From JAZRWQ01 sp045541395 (GTDB lineage Bacteria > Bacillota > Clostridia > Oscillospirales > UMGS1783): a DNA stretch of 64,000 bases. A model generated the notes under the pieces. That model saw only the letters and a program-made list of their open reading frames with translations, was not told where the DNA came from and made no database searches. The position numbers and the translations under genes were made by a program. The stretch is from positions 365,633 to 429,632 of the forward strand of contig JAZQIZ010000001.1 in NCBI GenBank assembly GCA_045541395.1, given 5' to 3'. Of the stretch, positions 50,793 to 60,056 are shown piece by piece. Numbering within the stretch: the first letter of the stretch is position 1; each line of letters begins with the position of its first letter.

Positions 50793-51818
50793 TTATTCCT
50801 CTTCGGCTGCGTTTATCTGTGCAATATTCCAAAGGTGACCGTCATAGGTTTCGGCAAAATAATGGGTACCGTCACCGGCAGCAACAAAGTAATAGTAGTC
50901 GGTATCTTCGGGGTACATTGCAGCCCTTATTGCCTCCATACCGGGGTTACTTATAGGGTTCGGAGTAAGGCCTGCATTCTGATATGTATTGAACGGGCTT
51001 TCGATCTTCGTGTCCTCATCAGTAAGAACGTCTCTTCTTTCCTCCATAACATATTGAACCGTTGCGCAGGACTCGAGAAGCATTTCATCTTCAAGGCGAT
51101 TATAAAAAACACCGGCAACCTTAGCATATTCGTTTAAATCCTGAGCTTCTCTTTCTACAATGGAAGCCATTGTGATTATATCGGCAAAGCTACGCTCGTT
51201 AAGCTCCGCTTCCTTTCTCAGGTTACTTGTTTTCTTGTCGAAGTTATCAAGAAGTCTGGCTATAACGTCATGAGGAGATTCATCGGTATAAAGTTCGTAG
51301 GTGTCAGGGAAAAGATAGCCCTCCAGACGATAGCTTTCTTCTTCGTCCCAAATAAGCTGATTCACAAAATCATATTCGAATTCATCATAATTAATAACGT
51401 TAGCTATCTCTTCAGCGGTTCCGATACCCGCATCCACAAGTATTTGGATTATCTGCTTAACTTCACTACCCTCAGGGATCGTGATCTCGGTGGTAGTGGC
51501 AACTACCTGCTGTATCTGCAATGCTTCAATAAGAGCATCGTAACCGGAGTTTTTATTCAATGTAAAATCGCCGTATTGGAGCACGTAATCACCCTGTCTT
51601 AAATACAGGCGGAACAGTAGGGCGCTTCCTATGACCCCCGATTCTTCCAGCTGAGAGGCTATTTCTGAATTGGTAGATCCCTGTGCAATAGGCACAACAA
51701 CCTCCTCGTTATCACGGAAGGTACCGTTTATTTCGGTTTTATAATAACCGTAAGCGCCGCCTGCCACAACCGCAATAATGATAATAAACACTAAAAAACC
51801 TTTTAATGCTTCGTTCAT
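50793..51818 (-). CDS. mltG: Endolytic murein transglycosylase MltG
   Basis: MltG cuts nascent glycan strands at the membrane. The 341-residue protein has one N-terminal membrane helix (FLVFIIIIAVVAGGAYGYY), a LysM-like part and the YceG domain with DIITMASIVEREAQ containing the catalytic Glu, then ESCATVQYVM and YQNAGLTPNPISNPG. The start has AAGGAGAA upstream. It heads mltG-trmR-trhP. Confidence 0.95.
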   Translation of the reverse strand: MNEALKGFLVFIIIIAVVAGGAYGYYKTEINGTFRDNEEVVVPIAQGSTNSEIASQLEESGVIGSALLFRLYLRQGDYVLQYGDFTLNKNSGYDALIEALQIQQVVATTTEITIPEGSEVKQIIQILVDAGIGTAEEIANVINYDEFEYDFVNQLIWDEEESYRLEGYLFPDTYELYTDESPHDVIARLLDNFDKKTSNLRKEAELNERSFADIITMASIVEREAQDLNEYAKVAGVFYNRLEDEMLLESCATVQYVMEERRDVLTDEDTKIESPFNTYQNAGLTPNPISNPGMEAIRAAMYPEDTDYYYFVAAGDGTHYFAETYDGHLWNIAQINAAEEE

Positions 51819-51900
51819 TTTCAGTTCTCCTTTTTATTATTGTAACACATATCCTTAAGTCGCATATGATAATAGTGAAATAACAATTGAGGTGAATGAT

Positions 51901-52035
51901 ATGTGTAACTTCTTCCAGAATAATGAATGTGTTTGGATAATAATTATCCTGTTCCTTGTTTGGGCACTTGCCTGCAACAATAATTGCAACGACTGTGAGC
52001 CTGTAATTACCGGCGGTTGCGGTTGTTGCAGATAA
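51901..52035 (+). CDS. Cysteine-rich 44-residue membrane mini-protein
   Basis: A short plus-strand gene, divergent from mltG and followed by a strong terminator. GAGGTG lies six bases before the ATG. The peptide has one hydrophobic helix (CVWIIIILFLVWALAC) flanked by cysteines and ends CEPVITGGCGCCR; eight cysteines in 44 residues. This style recalls small clostridial proteins and Bacillus YjcZ-type spore proteins, without sequence proof. Its product would sit in a membrane. Confidence 0.72.
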   Translation: MCNFFQNNECVWIIIILFLVWALACNNNCNDCEPVITGGCGCCR

Positions 52036-52046
52036 ATTACTCGGTG

Positions 52047-52073
52047 CCGCACCCTTCAGGGTGCGGTTTTTAT
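52047..52073 (+). terminator. Terminator after the cysteine-rich mini-gene
   Basis: CCGCACCC (52047-52054) pairs with GGGTGCGG (52059-52066), TTCA loop, then TTTTTATA. Confidence 0.92.
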
Positions 52074-52951
52074 ATTACGTTAATAACGTCAAGCGCTATT
52101 TTTACCGCCCACAAAAAAGCGAGTATGCCCAACGCAATAGAAAATTGATTTTTAGTAATATCAGGTTGACCGACTGTCACCCGAACAGTCTTTAAATGTT
52201 TCAGGAGCATAGAGCACAGCCCCCAAATGCAAAGCAAAAGCAAAATTGCAGCAATAAAAATTATGTAGCCGTTCATACCGATGTTTATATACTTATCAAC
52301 TAACACACCGGCATAATCGGACACAACATTATTAATAAAATGGGCTATAATAGCAGGCCATACCGACTGAAAAACAACAGTAAGATATCCGTAAATGACC
52401 GCGGCAAAAAGCGGACCTAAGAAGTTTGCCGCAGATGAATGCAGCATTGCAAAAACAAAAGCGCAAATCAATACACTTTTGGTAATACCTCTGTTTTTAA
52501 GATCGGACAGCAAAGCTCCGTGGATAAAAAGTTCCTCAAAGAAAGCAGGAAATACAATAAATGCAAGTATCTGAGCAAAAGCACTGCCTTCTCCTGTTAC
52601 AGTAAATGTTGCCGAACGGAATATGTGGCTAAACGGGAGACTGTAAAGAAACAGATTTATTAAAGCCGCCCCGAAGGTTGCACACATAGCCGCAAGGAAA
52701 ATGGCCGGCAGCCAGGAAACCTTAAAATGCCTCAGTTGAAAGAACCTGCTTGCAGAAAGCTTTTGCTTTTTAAAGAGTATTACTGAAGGAACCGTGAATA
52801 CCACAGCCTGTACGGCAGCTATAATATAAAGCACTGTTACGGAGATACCCTCCTTAAAATACAGCTTTAAAAATATTTCGCCTGCCGTAAGCACCAGAAA
52901 AATGCAAAGTGCAGCTATAAGTGCGGCATCTCTGCCGCGATTTTTCTCCAT
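52070..52951 (-). CDS. CPBP-family intramembrane metalloprotease
   Basis: A 293-residue membrane protein with about eight helices. The CPBP/Abi motifs are seen in order: FEELFIHGAL (motif 1, normally EExxxR, here with His), FVFAMLHSS (motif 2 His) and IIAHFINN (motif 3). Relatives process prenylated or bacteriocin-related peptides; the substrate here is unknown. The start is taken at ATG 52951; the annotated-looking TTG two codons earlier is possible. Last gene of the tmk operon. Confidence 0.87.
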   Translation of the reverse strand: MEKNRGRDAALIAALCIFLVLTAGEIFLKLYFKEGISVTVLYIIAAVQAVVFTVPSVILFKKQKLSASRFFQLRHFKVSWLPAIFLAAMCATFGAALINLFLYSLPFSHIFRSATFTVTGEGSAFAQILAFIVFPAFFEELFIHGALLSDLKNRGITKSVLICAFVFAMLHSSAANFLGPLFAAVIYGYLTVVFQSVWPAIIAHFINNVVSDYAGVLVDKYINIGMNGYIIFIAAILLLLCIWGLCSMLLKHLKTVRVTVGQPDITKNQFSIALGILAFLWAVKIALDVINVI

Positions 52952-52970
52952 TTTCAATACACCGAAATAA

Positions 52971-53507
52971 TCACAGAAGCATATCCGAGCTTACCTGATC
53001 GGCAGCTTCCTTGCCCTTCAATATTTCAGCTAATTTAAGAGCAAACTGAGTTGCTGTACCGGGGCCCATAGAAGTAACTACCTTACCGTCAACAACAACG
53101 GCTTCCTTTATGATCTCAGCACCTGTAAGACCGTCTTCGCAACCGGGATAGCAAACTGCCTTTTTACCCTGAAGAATGCCAAGCTTACCGAGAACCATAG
53201 GAGCAGCGCAAATGGCACAGATCCACTTATTATTATCCTTGCAGTAGTTTACATATTCAGCAACCTTTTCGCTGTTACCGAGATTGGTAGTACCGGGCAT
53301 ACCTCCGGGAAGGATAACCATTTCAAGGCCTTCAGCTTTTGCTTCACAACTGCACATATCACAGGTAACCGGGATACCGTGAGTACCGGTAATGGTTTTT
53401 GAACCGATACCTACGGTTTTTAATTCCACACCTGCACGACGCAGCACGTCAATAACGGTTATTGCTTCGATCTCTTCAAATCCTTCAGCTAAAAGTACGT
53501 AATTCAT
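52971..53507 (-). CDS. DJ-1/PfpI-family protein
   Basis: A 178-residue DJ-1 superfamily protein. The nucleophile cysteine is Cys100 in ICAICAAPMVLG, and MVILPGGMPGTTNL and the start NYVLLAEGFEEIEAITVIDV are typical of the YajL/DJ-1 branch. Relatives act as thiazole-associated, deglycase-like or stress proteins; which, is unclear. The ATG follows AAGGA by seven bases. Thirteen bases after the GNAT gene in the same operon. Confidence 0.92.
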   Translation of the reverse strand: MNYVLLAEGFEEIEAITVIDVLRRAGVELKTVGIGSKTITGTHGIPVTCDMCSCEAKAEGLEMVILPGGMPGTTNLGNSEKVAEYVNYCKDNNKWICAICAAPMVLGKLGILQGKKAVCYPGCEDGLTGAEIIKEAVVVDGKVVTSMGPGTATQFALKLAEILKGKEAADQVSSDMLL

Positions 53508-53520
53508 AATAATTTCCTTT

Positions 53521-54345
53521 CTATTCAAGCATCATCCGCATATAAACATCCGAATGACAAATATTTTCAAATAGTTTGATCATTCCGTTACACAGGCACT
53601 CGCCCATATTTTCAAAATAGGCAGTATTACAATGAATATTGACCCTGTCACGGCCAAGATGATCTAAAAGCGCCTTCACGGCATTAATTGCATCCTTAGA
53701 GGTCAGGGCATATACCTCATCGATCTCCAAAGCTTCTTTGTTCTTTGCAAAAATTACGCAGGAGTCGGAATAAATATAAACCGTTCCCTCATATTCCTTC
53801 ATAACTGTGTCTAAGGTTTTCCTTGACTGTAAAACTATATTGGAAAAACCGGATACCGAGCGGCTGTATATATTAAACACCTCATCAGTTGAATCCGTTT
53901 CAGAAATCAGTTTTTTATTTCCTTTTTCAAAAAAAGCATTTTCAACTTTACGGAATGACAGCCTTTTCTCATAGCCAAAACCCGCATAGTAATCAAAAAG
54001 TGATTCGCTTGCAGGAATTAAAACGCTGGCACTGTATCCTTTTTGCATCATAATATTATGGGCCTCGAAAAGCAACTTACCCATAAGACCTTTTTTTCTG
54101 TACTCAGGCAAGGTAGCGGCGCCGCATATATAACCAACCGTTCTTTCGATGCCGCATATTTTTGCTCTGTACTCAGGAAAAAACACCATTGATATAACTT
54201 TATTATCTTTAATCACAAGGCTGTTTTCAAAAGTAAACACCCTACTGAAAAACAGTTCGATATATTCATCGGTATCTCCGAAAACAGACTTCCACATCTG
54301 CTTTAAGGCAGGTATATCATTTTTTTCGGGATGGCAAATAATCAT
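53521..54345 (-). CDS. GNAT-family N-acetyltransferase
   Basis: A 274-residue acetyltransferase of the Eis-like kind. The acetyl-CoA binding segment is GYICGAATLPEYRKKGLMGK (around residue 68) and the following AHNIMMQKGYSASVLIPASE. It has a longer C-terminal part than a simple GNAT, as in two-domain Eis relatives. Substrate unknown. One base separates it from the DUF2156 gene. Confidence 0.85.
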   Translation of the reverse strand: MIICHPEKNDIPALKQMWKSVFGDTDEYIELFFSRVFTFENSLVIKDNKVISMVFFPEYRAKICGIERTVGYICGAATLPEYRKKGLMGKLLFEAHNIMMQKGYSASVLIPASESLFDYYAGFGYEKRLSFRKVENAFFEKGNKKLISETDSTDEVFNIYSRSVSGFSNIVLQSRKTLDTVMKEYEGTVYIYSDSCVIFAKNKEALEIDEVYALTSKDAINAVKALLDHLGRDRVNIHCNTAYFENMGECLCNGMIKLFENICHSDVYMRMMLE

Positions 54346-54346
54346 A

Positions 54347-55219
54347 TTACTTCAACCTTGCAGAGTATTTATTAATAAGATATGCAGGATAATAAGACAA
54401 TTTTGACCGGCGAAGCCCTTCTATGCCCAAATCATCCTCACGATTTATATAAAGATATTCGGCGCACGCGTATTTGGCAAAGTAATTATTAATTACAGCA
54501 TATGCACCGTCACAGGCGTCAAGCCCTTTTTCTATATGGACAACGAAGGTATTACTGTTAAGCCTACCACCTACCGTAAAGGCGCAGATCCCCTCGTTGT
54601 TTCTGATCATTGCGCCTGAAAGACCAAGTGCATCGTAATTATTAAGGCACTCCAGAAGAGCGGTTTTCTCAACGGAATAATCACCATCTTTTGTTTCAAG
54701 CCATTCCTCGTAAAGTTTTTTGCAGTATTCAATATTGGAACTGCAAAAGGGTTCAAATCTATGGTTTGTATCAGCCTCTCTGTTAAACTTACTTATATGA
54801 TTACGTTTTGCGTGATACTTTTTACCCTTTAGTTCTATCAGATCGGATGCGTTATAAATATATTCTGCGTTTTCTCTGTGCTCTGTGAATTCAAATGCTT
54901 CCGTAAAACTTTCCTCAAGGCTTAATTTCGTTTCATCTGTGATCCATACTAACCTTAATTCTTTGCCAAAAGACTCTATAAGCTTTTCTATAACTGCCTT
55001 TTTATTGCCACCGCCTGCAGGGTAGGAATATGAAACTTCGCCCTGTTCCTCAATGCGAAAAACAACACAATCTTCAATTATGGCAAAATGAGTATTATAA
55101 TGGTTTCTCCATATAAATAAATTTGAGAACGTGTATTCACAGCTTTGATAATCACTTATTTTTAAAAGCTCATCAATACGTTGCTTATCTTCCAGAGTAA
55201 GCTTTTTAAATTCTATCAT
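54347..55219 (-). CDS. DUF2156/LPG-synthetase-C-like protein
   Basis: A 290-residue protein matching the GNAT-like fold of phosphatidylglycerol lysyltransferase C-terminal domains (DUF2156): SCEYTFSNLFIWRNHYNT, the GKKYHAKRNHISKFNRE middle motif and YLYINREDDLGIEGLRRSKL at the end. The membrane-spanning flippase half of full MprF is missing, so it is a soluble aminoacyl or acyl transferase candidate. It overlaps tmk by four bases. Confidence 0.82.
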   Translation of the reverse strand: MIEFKKLTLEDKQRIDELLKISDYQSCEYTFSNLFIWRNHYNTHFAIIEDCVVFRIEEQGEVSYSYPAGGGNKKAVIEKLIESFGKELRLVWITDETKLSLEESFTEAFEFTEHRENAEYIYNASDLIELKGKKYHAKRNHISKFNREADTNHRFEPFCSSNIEYCKKLYEEWLETKDGDYSVEKTALLECLNNYDALGLSGAMIRNNEGICAFTVGGRLNSNTFVVHIEKGLDACDGAYAVINNYFAKYACAEYLYINREDDLGIEGLRRSKLSYYPAYLINKYSARLK

Positions 55220-55878
55220 ATAATTCCTTCCGCTATTTTCATTACCTCAGCGTGGATATCCTCAGGAGTACGCAGTATACCGTTTTTTACACACTCCACT
55301 CTATGCCAGCCAAATTTCTCGCAGGCGTATTCAGCCGCGTTGTGACAGGCTCTTAAATAATCAATATCCGCTTCGTGTATATCCTTTTTAGACTCATCGC
55401 CTTCATATCTTCCAAGCATAAGTTCCATAGCCTTTTCTACCGGCATATCAAGAAAAATGACCGCCGAAGGCTTCGGGAGCCCTAATTTATTATACTCAGC
55501 ATCATCTATCCATGATAAAAACTCATCCCTCTGTTCTTTGGGCAGTTTAACCGACTGATGAATAGCATTGGAGGAAACGTAACGGTCACACACTATAATG
55601 CTGCCGTTATTATACTGCTCCTGCCAGTTTTTCTTAAAGGAAGCGTATCTATCAACAGCAAAGAACATTGAAGCGGCATATGCATTTACCGAATCTACCG
55701 ACTTGCCAAACTGACCCGAAAGATACATTTTAACAAGAGCACTGCTCTCAGAATCATAATCAGGGAAGCTTACCTTTAAAGTATCGGGATATTTTTTTAA
55801 AATTGCTTCATAAAGCAACCTGGACTGCAAACCTTTTCCACTGGAATCAACACCGTCAATAGCAATTAATTTACCCAT
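55216..55878 (-). CDS. tmk: Thymidylate kinase
   Basis: A 220-residue nucleoside monophosphate kinase. The P-loop is IDGVDSSGKG at residues 7-16; FPDYDSESSALV, VCDRYVSSNAIHQ (the DRY motif) and VIFLDMPVEKAMELM complete the pattern. The P-loop reads SSGKG where dTMP kinases often have GAGKS/T, so a related thymidylate-kinase-like role is possible. First gene of the operon to CPBP, with a consensus promoter. Confidence 0.87.
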   Translation of the reverse strand: MGKLIAIDGVDSSGKGLQSRLLYEAILKKYPDTLKVSFPDYDSESSALVKMYLSGQFGKSVDSVNAYAASMFFAVDRYASFKKNWQEQYNNGSIIVCDRYVSSNAIHQSVKLPKEQRDEFLSWIDDAEYNKLGLPKPSAVIFLDMPVEKAMELMLGRYEGDESKKDIHEADIDYLRACHNAAEYACEKFGWHRVECVKNGILRTPEDIHAEVMKIAEGII

Positions 55879-55915
55879 AGCTGAACATTCTTTCTTTGTT
55901 TATATAATTATAATT

Positions 55916-55944
55916 ATTATATCATACGGTACGCAATTTATCAA
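55916..55944 (-). promoter_or_regulatory. SigA-type promoter of the tmk operon
   Basis: TTGATA (55939-55944), 17 bases, TATAAT (55916-55921) on the minus strand. The remaining gap to 56050 holds nothing else I can support. Confidence 0.82.
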
Positions 55945-56054
55945 TATTTGACGAACTAATTTTGCATTTCCCCTTTAACCGAAATACCGAAACGGCTTTT
56001 GCATAAAATGGATCTAAATTACCCGTAGGTAAGGCTGTGTTGGTACAAATAGAA

Positions 56055-56082
56055 ATACCGGACATTTTTACGTGTCCGGTAT
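56055..56082. terminator. Terminator after the FnIII surface protein
   Basis: ATACCGGACA (56055-56064) pairs with TGTCCGGTAT (56073-56082); T-rich on both sides, so active in either direction. It lies 28 bases past the stop at 56111. Confidence 0.85.
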
Positions 56083-56110
56083 TTTTGTGTTATTTGTTTT
56101 CTTGCAAATT

Positions 56111-59100
56111 TTATCGCTTAAAAGATTTTACGCTTGACCAAGGGCCGAATACCTTTGTTCCGTTTACTACCTTATAGGCTCTTACCTTATAATAATAGGT
56201 CTTGCCTGCAGTTGCGGAAACGTTTTTGTAGGTGCCGCTTGTGGTGCTGTAGGTGGAAACAATATTGGTACCTGTCTTGGAGGTGGAGCGGGAGATCTGA
56301 TAACCGCTTTCTCCGTTAATGTTTACCCACTTAACCCTTACTTTACCGCTTGATCTTGAAAGGGTAGGAGTTGCTATCTTCTTAAGAGTGTAAATGCTTG
56401 CGGTTCTGGAACCTAAAGAAAGGTATCTTACACCGTTGGAGGTGTAGTAAGGAACAACCTTGAAGGTGTATTTAACGCCGTCGGCAAGATCCTTCTTTGT
56501 CATAGAAGTGCCTGTGGTTCTGCCTAAGAGGGTATAGGAAGAAGCGGAAGCCTTCTTATAATATACTGCGTAACCTGAGGCGCCTGTTGCCTTTGTCCAG
56601 GAGCAAACAACGTCGTCATAGCCGCCGGTAACGGTGCGAAGCCTTACCTTTACGGAAGAAGGCGCCTTGGGGGTAATGGTGTAATACAAAGTCTTGGTGC
56701 CGCTGTAATTACCCTTAAAGGTTACTGTTACCTTGTAACGGCCAACGTTGGTTCTCTTTACAAGGCCTGTTACGGTGTAATCGGTGCCCTTAACTAAGGT
56801 TTTGCCGTTGGAATCCTTAACGGTTAAAGTGGGGGCGGAAATGGCCGAGCCTGTATAGTTCTTCTTAGTGAAGGAAAGCTTAATATTAGAAACCTTGGCA
56901 ACAGACTTGGTGGAGCTTACCTTGCCGCACACAGTACATTTATTTGCAACAGTTCCGTTTTCGGTGGCAGTTGCTTTCTTAATAACGGATTCACTGTAGG
57001 AGTGGGTAGTAAGCTTAGGGATATCCTCAGTTTTTGAGTCACCGCAAACAGTGCAGGTAAAGGCCTTAACGCCCACAGCCTTACAGGAAGGCTCTTTTGC
57101 AATAACGCCCTCATTCCATTGATGGATACATTCGGGGCAGCCTAAAAATACTTTAAGATAAACGTTGCCGTAGGTATCGTTATAGTATATCTGCGCGTCC
57201 TTCGGGTCAAACCCGTTGGAGTTAATACTAAAACCTTCTACCTGAGAAACAGGGCAATAATCACTGCACGCCATAACAGAATCTATCCAGCCGTTTCTAA
57301 AATCCAAAGGCTCAATACTGCAGACAACATCATATTGACAATCCTGGCTTAAATACTCATCATTGTATGGGACTACGCAACCCTCAGTAAGGTTAAACAG
57401 ATCAAACTCACTTGTGTTTATTACAAGGCCGTCATTAATAACGCAATCAAAAATGGCATCGTAAAATTCCTTGGCTGTGACCTTATTGTTAAACTGAGGA
57501 ACAGATTTAAAATTAACGGTAATATCGGAATGAGCATAGGGCTTGGATATAATAACTTTTTTCTCAACGCACTTACTTGGATCGTGCAGGCTGTAAACCT
57601 CAAGAGTTACGTAATCAGCTTTTTCGTCAACGCCTATCCTTAGATAAACAGCGCTCATATTCATTATTTCTGCCTGAGTTTTGGAGGAGGTGTTTCCGCT
57701 AAGGCGAATACCAAAATCCTTATTGGTCTGAGTGCCTACAACTTCCACGTCCATAATAGCGCCGTCAGACGGATATAACTCACCGGGCTCTTCCACAATA
57801 ATGGCATCGATAGTAGGTTCTTTTTCAAGAACGGTTATTTTAACCGTGTCAAACTTTGTAGAGTCTGCCTCGGAAGTGGCTTTTACCGTAATAAACTCAG
57901 CTGTTTCATCATAGCTTATGTTTAAATAGCCGTCTACGGAAATTATGGTGTTATGAGGGTTTTGGGCCCCTTCGACAGTCCAAATAACCTTTTTGTTTTC
58001 CTCATTACCCAGAACCTCTGCGGTAAAAGTGTGGCCCGAATCCTGGCTCATGGCAAAATCTTCTTCAATAATATTAACCGATTCAATAACAGGCTCGGTA
58101 TCGGGCTTCCCTATAGGAATATCGAAAACAATAGCATTGCTTTCCGGAACGTAATAATACGTACTGTCAGTTACCTGAACGCCGTTGAAGGTTACAGTCA
58201 GCCCCTGTATTTGCGAAATGCTGTCAGCATCCTTCTTGGCTGTTTCTATCCAATCATATTCATCTTTAAGTCCTACGGTGCACTGTATATAATAATCGGT
58301 ATCAGCATCCAGATTTTCTGGGCTGCCGGCAAGGCCGGTCGTAGCGTTTGCAAAACCAAAGCTCGTGCCGTCCTCTGCGATAGGCTCATCATCTGCAAAC
58401 TTAATAACGTTGCCGCGACGAAGAACCTTAGAGCATTCGCCTTCGGTGTAGTAGGTGTTAAAGGGAATAGCGCCTTGGTCGCATATCATATCTATACGGG
58501 AAATTATATGCTCATCGTCCTCCACCGTAAACAAAACGCTTACGTTCACTACGTCGTTATATCTGTAATATCTGCCAACGGTCACGTTTGAAACCGTAAG
58601 GGCGCCGCCGTTTACGGTTACGGCAATAGTTTCGTTGGGGGCAAACTCATAGCCGTCATCTGCAAAAATGTGCAGATTTACTCTGTAGGTCTTACCACCC
58701 TCAAAGGCGCCGGTAAAGGCCGCATCCTCACTGTCAAACCATTTTGAGCCTTTTAAGGTATAGCCCTCGCCTGAAGTAAGGGTAGGAGTAAGAACAGAAG
58801 CATCTTCTCCCTCTTTGGGGATAACAAAATCGGTAATATCTATTTTATTAATAACCGTTTCGTTGTTTTCAACTGTAAACAGAACACTAACGTTCACTAC
58901 ATCGTTATATCTGTAATATCTGCCAACAGTCACGTTTGAAACCGTAAGGGCGCCGCCGTTTACGGTTACGGCAATAGTTTCGTTGGGAGCAAACTCATAG
59001 CCGTCATCTGCAAAAATGTGCAGATTTACTCTGTAGGTCTTATCACCCTCAAAGGTGCCGGTAAAGGCCGCATCCTCACTGTCAAACCATTTTGAGCCGT

Positions 59101-59293
59101 TCAAGGTATAGCCCTCGCCTAAAGTAAGGGTAGGAGTAAGCGTAGAAGCATCTTCGCCCTCCTTGGGGATAACAAAATCGGTAACCTGAATATTGCTTAC
59201 AACCGTATTCTCATCAGCCGCAAAAACCCTTACAGGAGCAATTGAAACCAAAGAGATAATAACCAGCATTAAGCAGATGATCTTCTTAGCCAT
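56111..59293 (-). CDS. Large secreted protein with duplicated N-terminal domain and FnIII repeats
   Basis: A 1060-residue exported protein with a signal peptide (residues 1-25, ending VFAAD) and no LPXTG or membrane anchor at the C-terminus. Residues about 38-153 and 154-262 are near-identical copies of one 116-residue domain. Then come Ig-like pieces (EKEPTIDAIIVEEPGELYPS region), a Cys-containing segment (HQWNEGVIAKEPSCKAVGVK, two CxxC pairs) and two fibronectin type III-like domains at the end (VVCSWTKATGASGYAVYYKK; VRVKWVNINGESGYQISRST). Likely a cell-surface or secreted adhesin/scaffold; ligand unknown. Monocistronic. Confidence 0.85.
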   Translation of the reverse strand: MAKKIICLMLVIISLVSIAPVRVFAADENTVVSNIQVTDFVIPKEGEDASTLTPTLTLGEGYTLNGSKWFDSEDAAFTGTFEGDKTYRVNLHIFADDGYEFAPNETIAVTVNGGALTVSNVTVGRYYRYNDVVNVSVLFTVENNETVINKIDITDFVIPKEGEDASVLTPTLTSGEGYTLKGSKWFDSEDAAFTGAFEGGKTYRVNLHIFADDGYEFAPNETIAVTVNGGALTVSNVTVGRYYRYNDVVNVSVLFTVEDDEHIISRIDMICDQGAIPFNTYYTEGECSKVLRRGNVIKFADDEPIAEDGTSFGFANATTGLAGSPENLDADTDYYIQCTVGLKDEYDWIETAKKDADSISQIQGLTVTFNGVQVTDSTYYYVPESNAIVFDIPIGKPDTEPVIESVNIIEEDFAMSQDSGHTFTAEVLGNEENKKVIWTVEGAQNPHNTIISVDGYLNISYDETAEFITVKATSEADSTKFDTVKITVLEKEPTIDAIIVEEPGELYPSDGAIMDVEVVGTQTNKDFGIRLSGNTSSKTQAEIMNMSAVYLRIGVDEKADYVTLEVYSLHDPSKCVEKKVIISKPYAHSDITVNFKSVPQFNNKVTAKEFYDAIFDCVINDGLVINTSEFDLFNLTEGCVVPYNDEYLSQDCQYDVVCSIEPLDFRNGWIDSVMACSDYCPVSQVEGFSINSNGFDPKDAQIYYNDTYGNVYLKVFLGCPECIHQWNEGVIAKEPSCKAVGVKAFTCTVCGDSKTEDIPKLTTHSYSESVIKKATATENGTVANKCTVCGKVSSTKSVAKVSNIKLSFTKKNYTGSAISAPTLTVKDSNGKTLVKGTDYTVTGLVKRTNVGRYKVTVTFKGNYSGTKTLYYTITPKAPSSVKVRLRTVTGGYDDVVCSWTKATGASGYAVYYKKASASSYTLLGRTTGTSMTKKDLADGVKYTFKVVPYYTSNGVRYLSLGSRTASIYTLKKIATPTLSRSSGKVRVKWVNINGESGYQISRSTSKTGTNIVSTYSTTSGTYKNVSATAGKTYYYKVRAYKVVNGTKVFGPWSSVKSFKR
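58511..59182 (-). repeat. Tandem duplication, 348-bp unit
   Basis: Two nearly identical coding units (about 58858-59182 and 58511-58834) within the large secreted protein. Stretches such as the one encoding GYEFAPNETIAVTVNGGALT are identical in protein and almost so in DNA, pointing to a recent duplication. Confidence 0.93.
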
Positions 59294-59391
59294 TATTAAT
59301 ACCTCCGTTAATAGAGAAACTGTATAATTATATTATCATACTTTTTTTATTTAGTCACTATATTTTTAATTAATTATCTTACAGTAATCAA

Positions 59392-59955
59392 CTATTCCTT
59401 AACAATAAGCACCGGTATGGGTATATCCCCCGTCCTGTTATAAAAATCAAGTATCATAACAGTATATAATTTATTATCCACCGTCTTAAGATATTCTAAA
59501 AGGGCGTCCCTTTCAAGAGTGCCGCACTCCTTGCCGTGATAAATGCAAATGCTCATAACTCCGCCCTTTTTTAAGGCCTTAAGGGAAGCCTCAATGGCAG
59601 GGACCGAGCTTTCAGGCCTTGAGAATATGTTGTGATCTCCGCCCGGAAGCCAGCCTAAGTTGAACATAATTGCATCAACTGTGCCCTCTTTAACGTAGCT
59701 TCCTATATTTTTATGGTTATCAAGGAAAACTTCGGCGTTTTCAAAGCCCTTTTCTTTTAAGAGGGCCTTGGTTTGCAAAACCGCCCTGTCCTGTATGTCA
59801 AAGGCTAAAACCCTGCCTTCCTTACCTGCAAGCTCGCAAAGAAAGGCAGTATCCCTGCCTTTTCCGCAGGTAGCGTCTATACAAAGAGCGCCCTTTTTAA
59901 TATTGTCGGCCATAAACTTATGGGAAACACCTAATGTGTTAAGGGGAAAATCCAT
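59392..59955 (-). CDS. mnmM: MnmM-like tRNA methyltransferase (YtqB family)
   Basis: A 187-residue class I SAM methyltransferase of the rRNA_methylase/YtqB family. Motif I is ALCIDATCGKGRDTAFL, followed by RVLAFDIQDRAV and the family-typical IMFNLGWLPGGDH. The B. subtilis member MnmM (YtqB) adds the methyl group that turns nm5(s2)U34 into mnm5(s2)U34 of tRNA; I infer the same activity. No neighbour in the pathway adjoins. The start has GGAGGG upstream and diverges from mntP. Confidence 0.85.
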   Translation of the reverse strand: MDFPLNTLGVSHKFMADNIKKGALCIDATCGKGRDTAFLCELAGKEGRVLAFDIQDRAVLQTKALLKEKGFENAEVFLDNHKNIGSYVKEGTVDAIMFNLGWLPGGDHNIFSRPESSVPAIEASLKALKKGGVMSICIYHGKECGTLERDALLEYLKTVDNKLYTVMILDFYNRTGDIPIPVLIVKE

Positions 59956-59998
59956 AACAAGCCCTCCTTTTTTATTATTCTAACATATTGTGATTTCC

Positions 59999-60027
59999 TT
60001 GACAAGCCATACTCTCTGTGCTACAAT
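59999..60027 (+). promoter_or_regulatory. SigA-type promoter of mntP
   Basis: TTGACA (59999-60004), 17 bases, TACAAT (60022-60027). The leader is only about 25 bases, too short for a manganese riboswitch. Confidence 0.85.
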
Positions 60028-60056
60028 TTACAAAATACTTAAGAGGAGTTGGATCT

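Noticed and set aside
57953..58591. Plus-strand 212-codon frame
   Set aside because: Antisense to the large secreted protein, a by-product of its codon pattern.
59956..60056. Manganese (yybP-ykoY) riboswitch before mntP
   Set aside because: The consensus promoter leaves a leader of only about 25 bases, too short for the aptamer.
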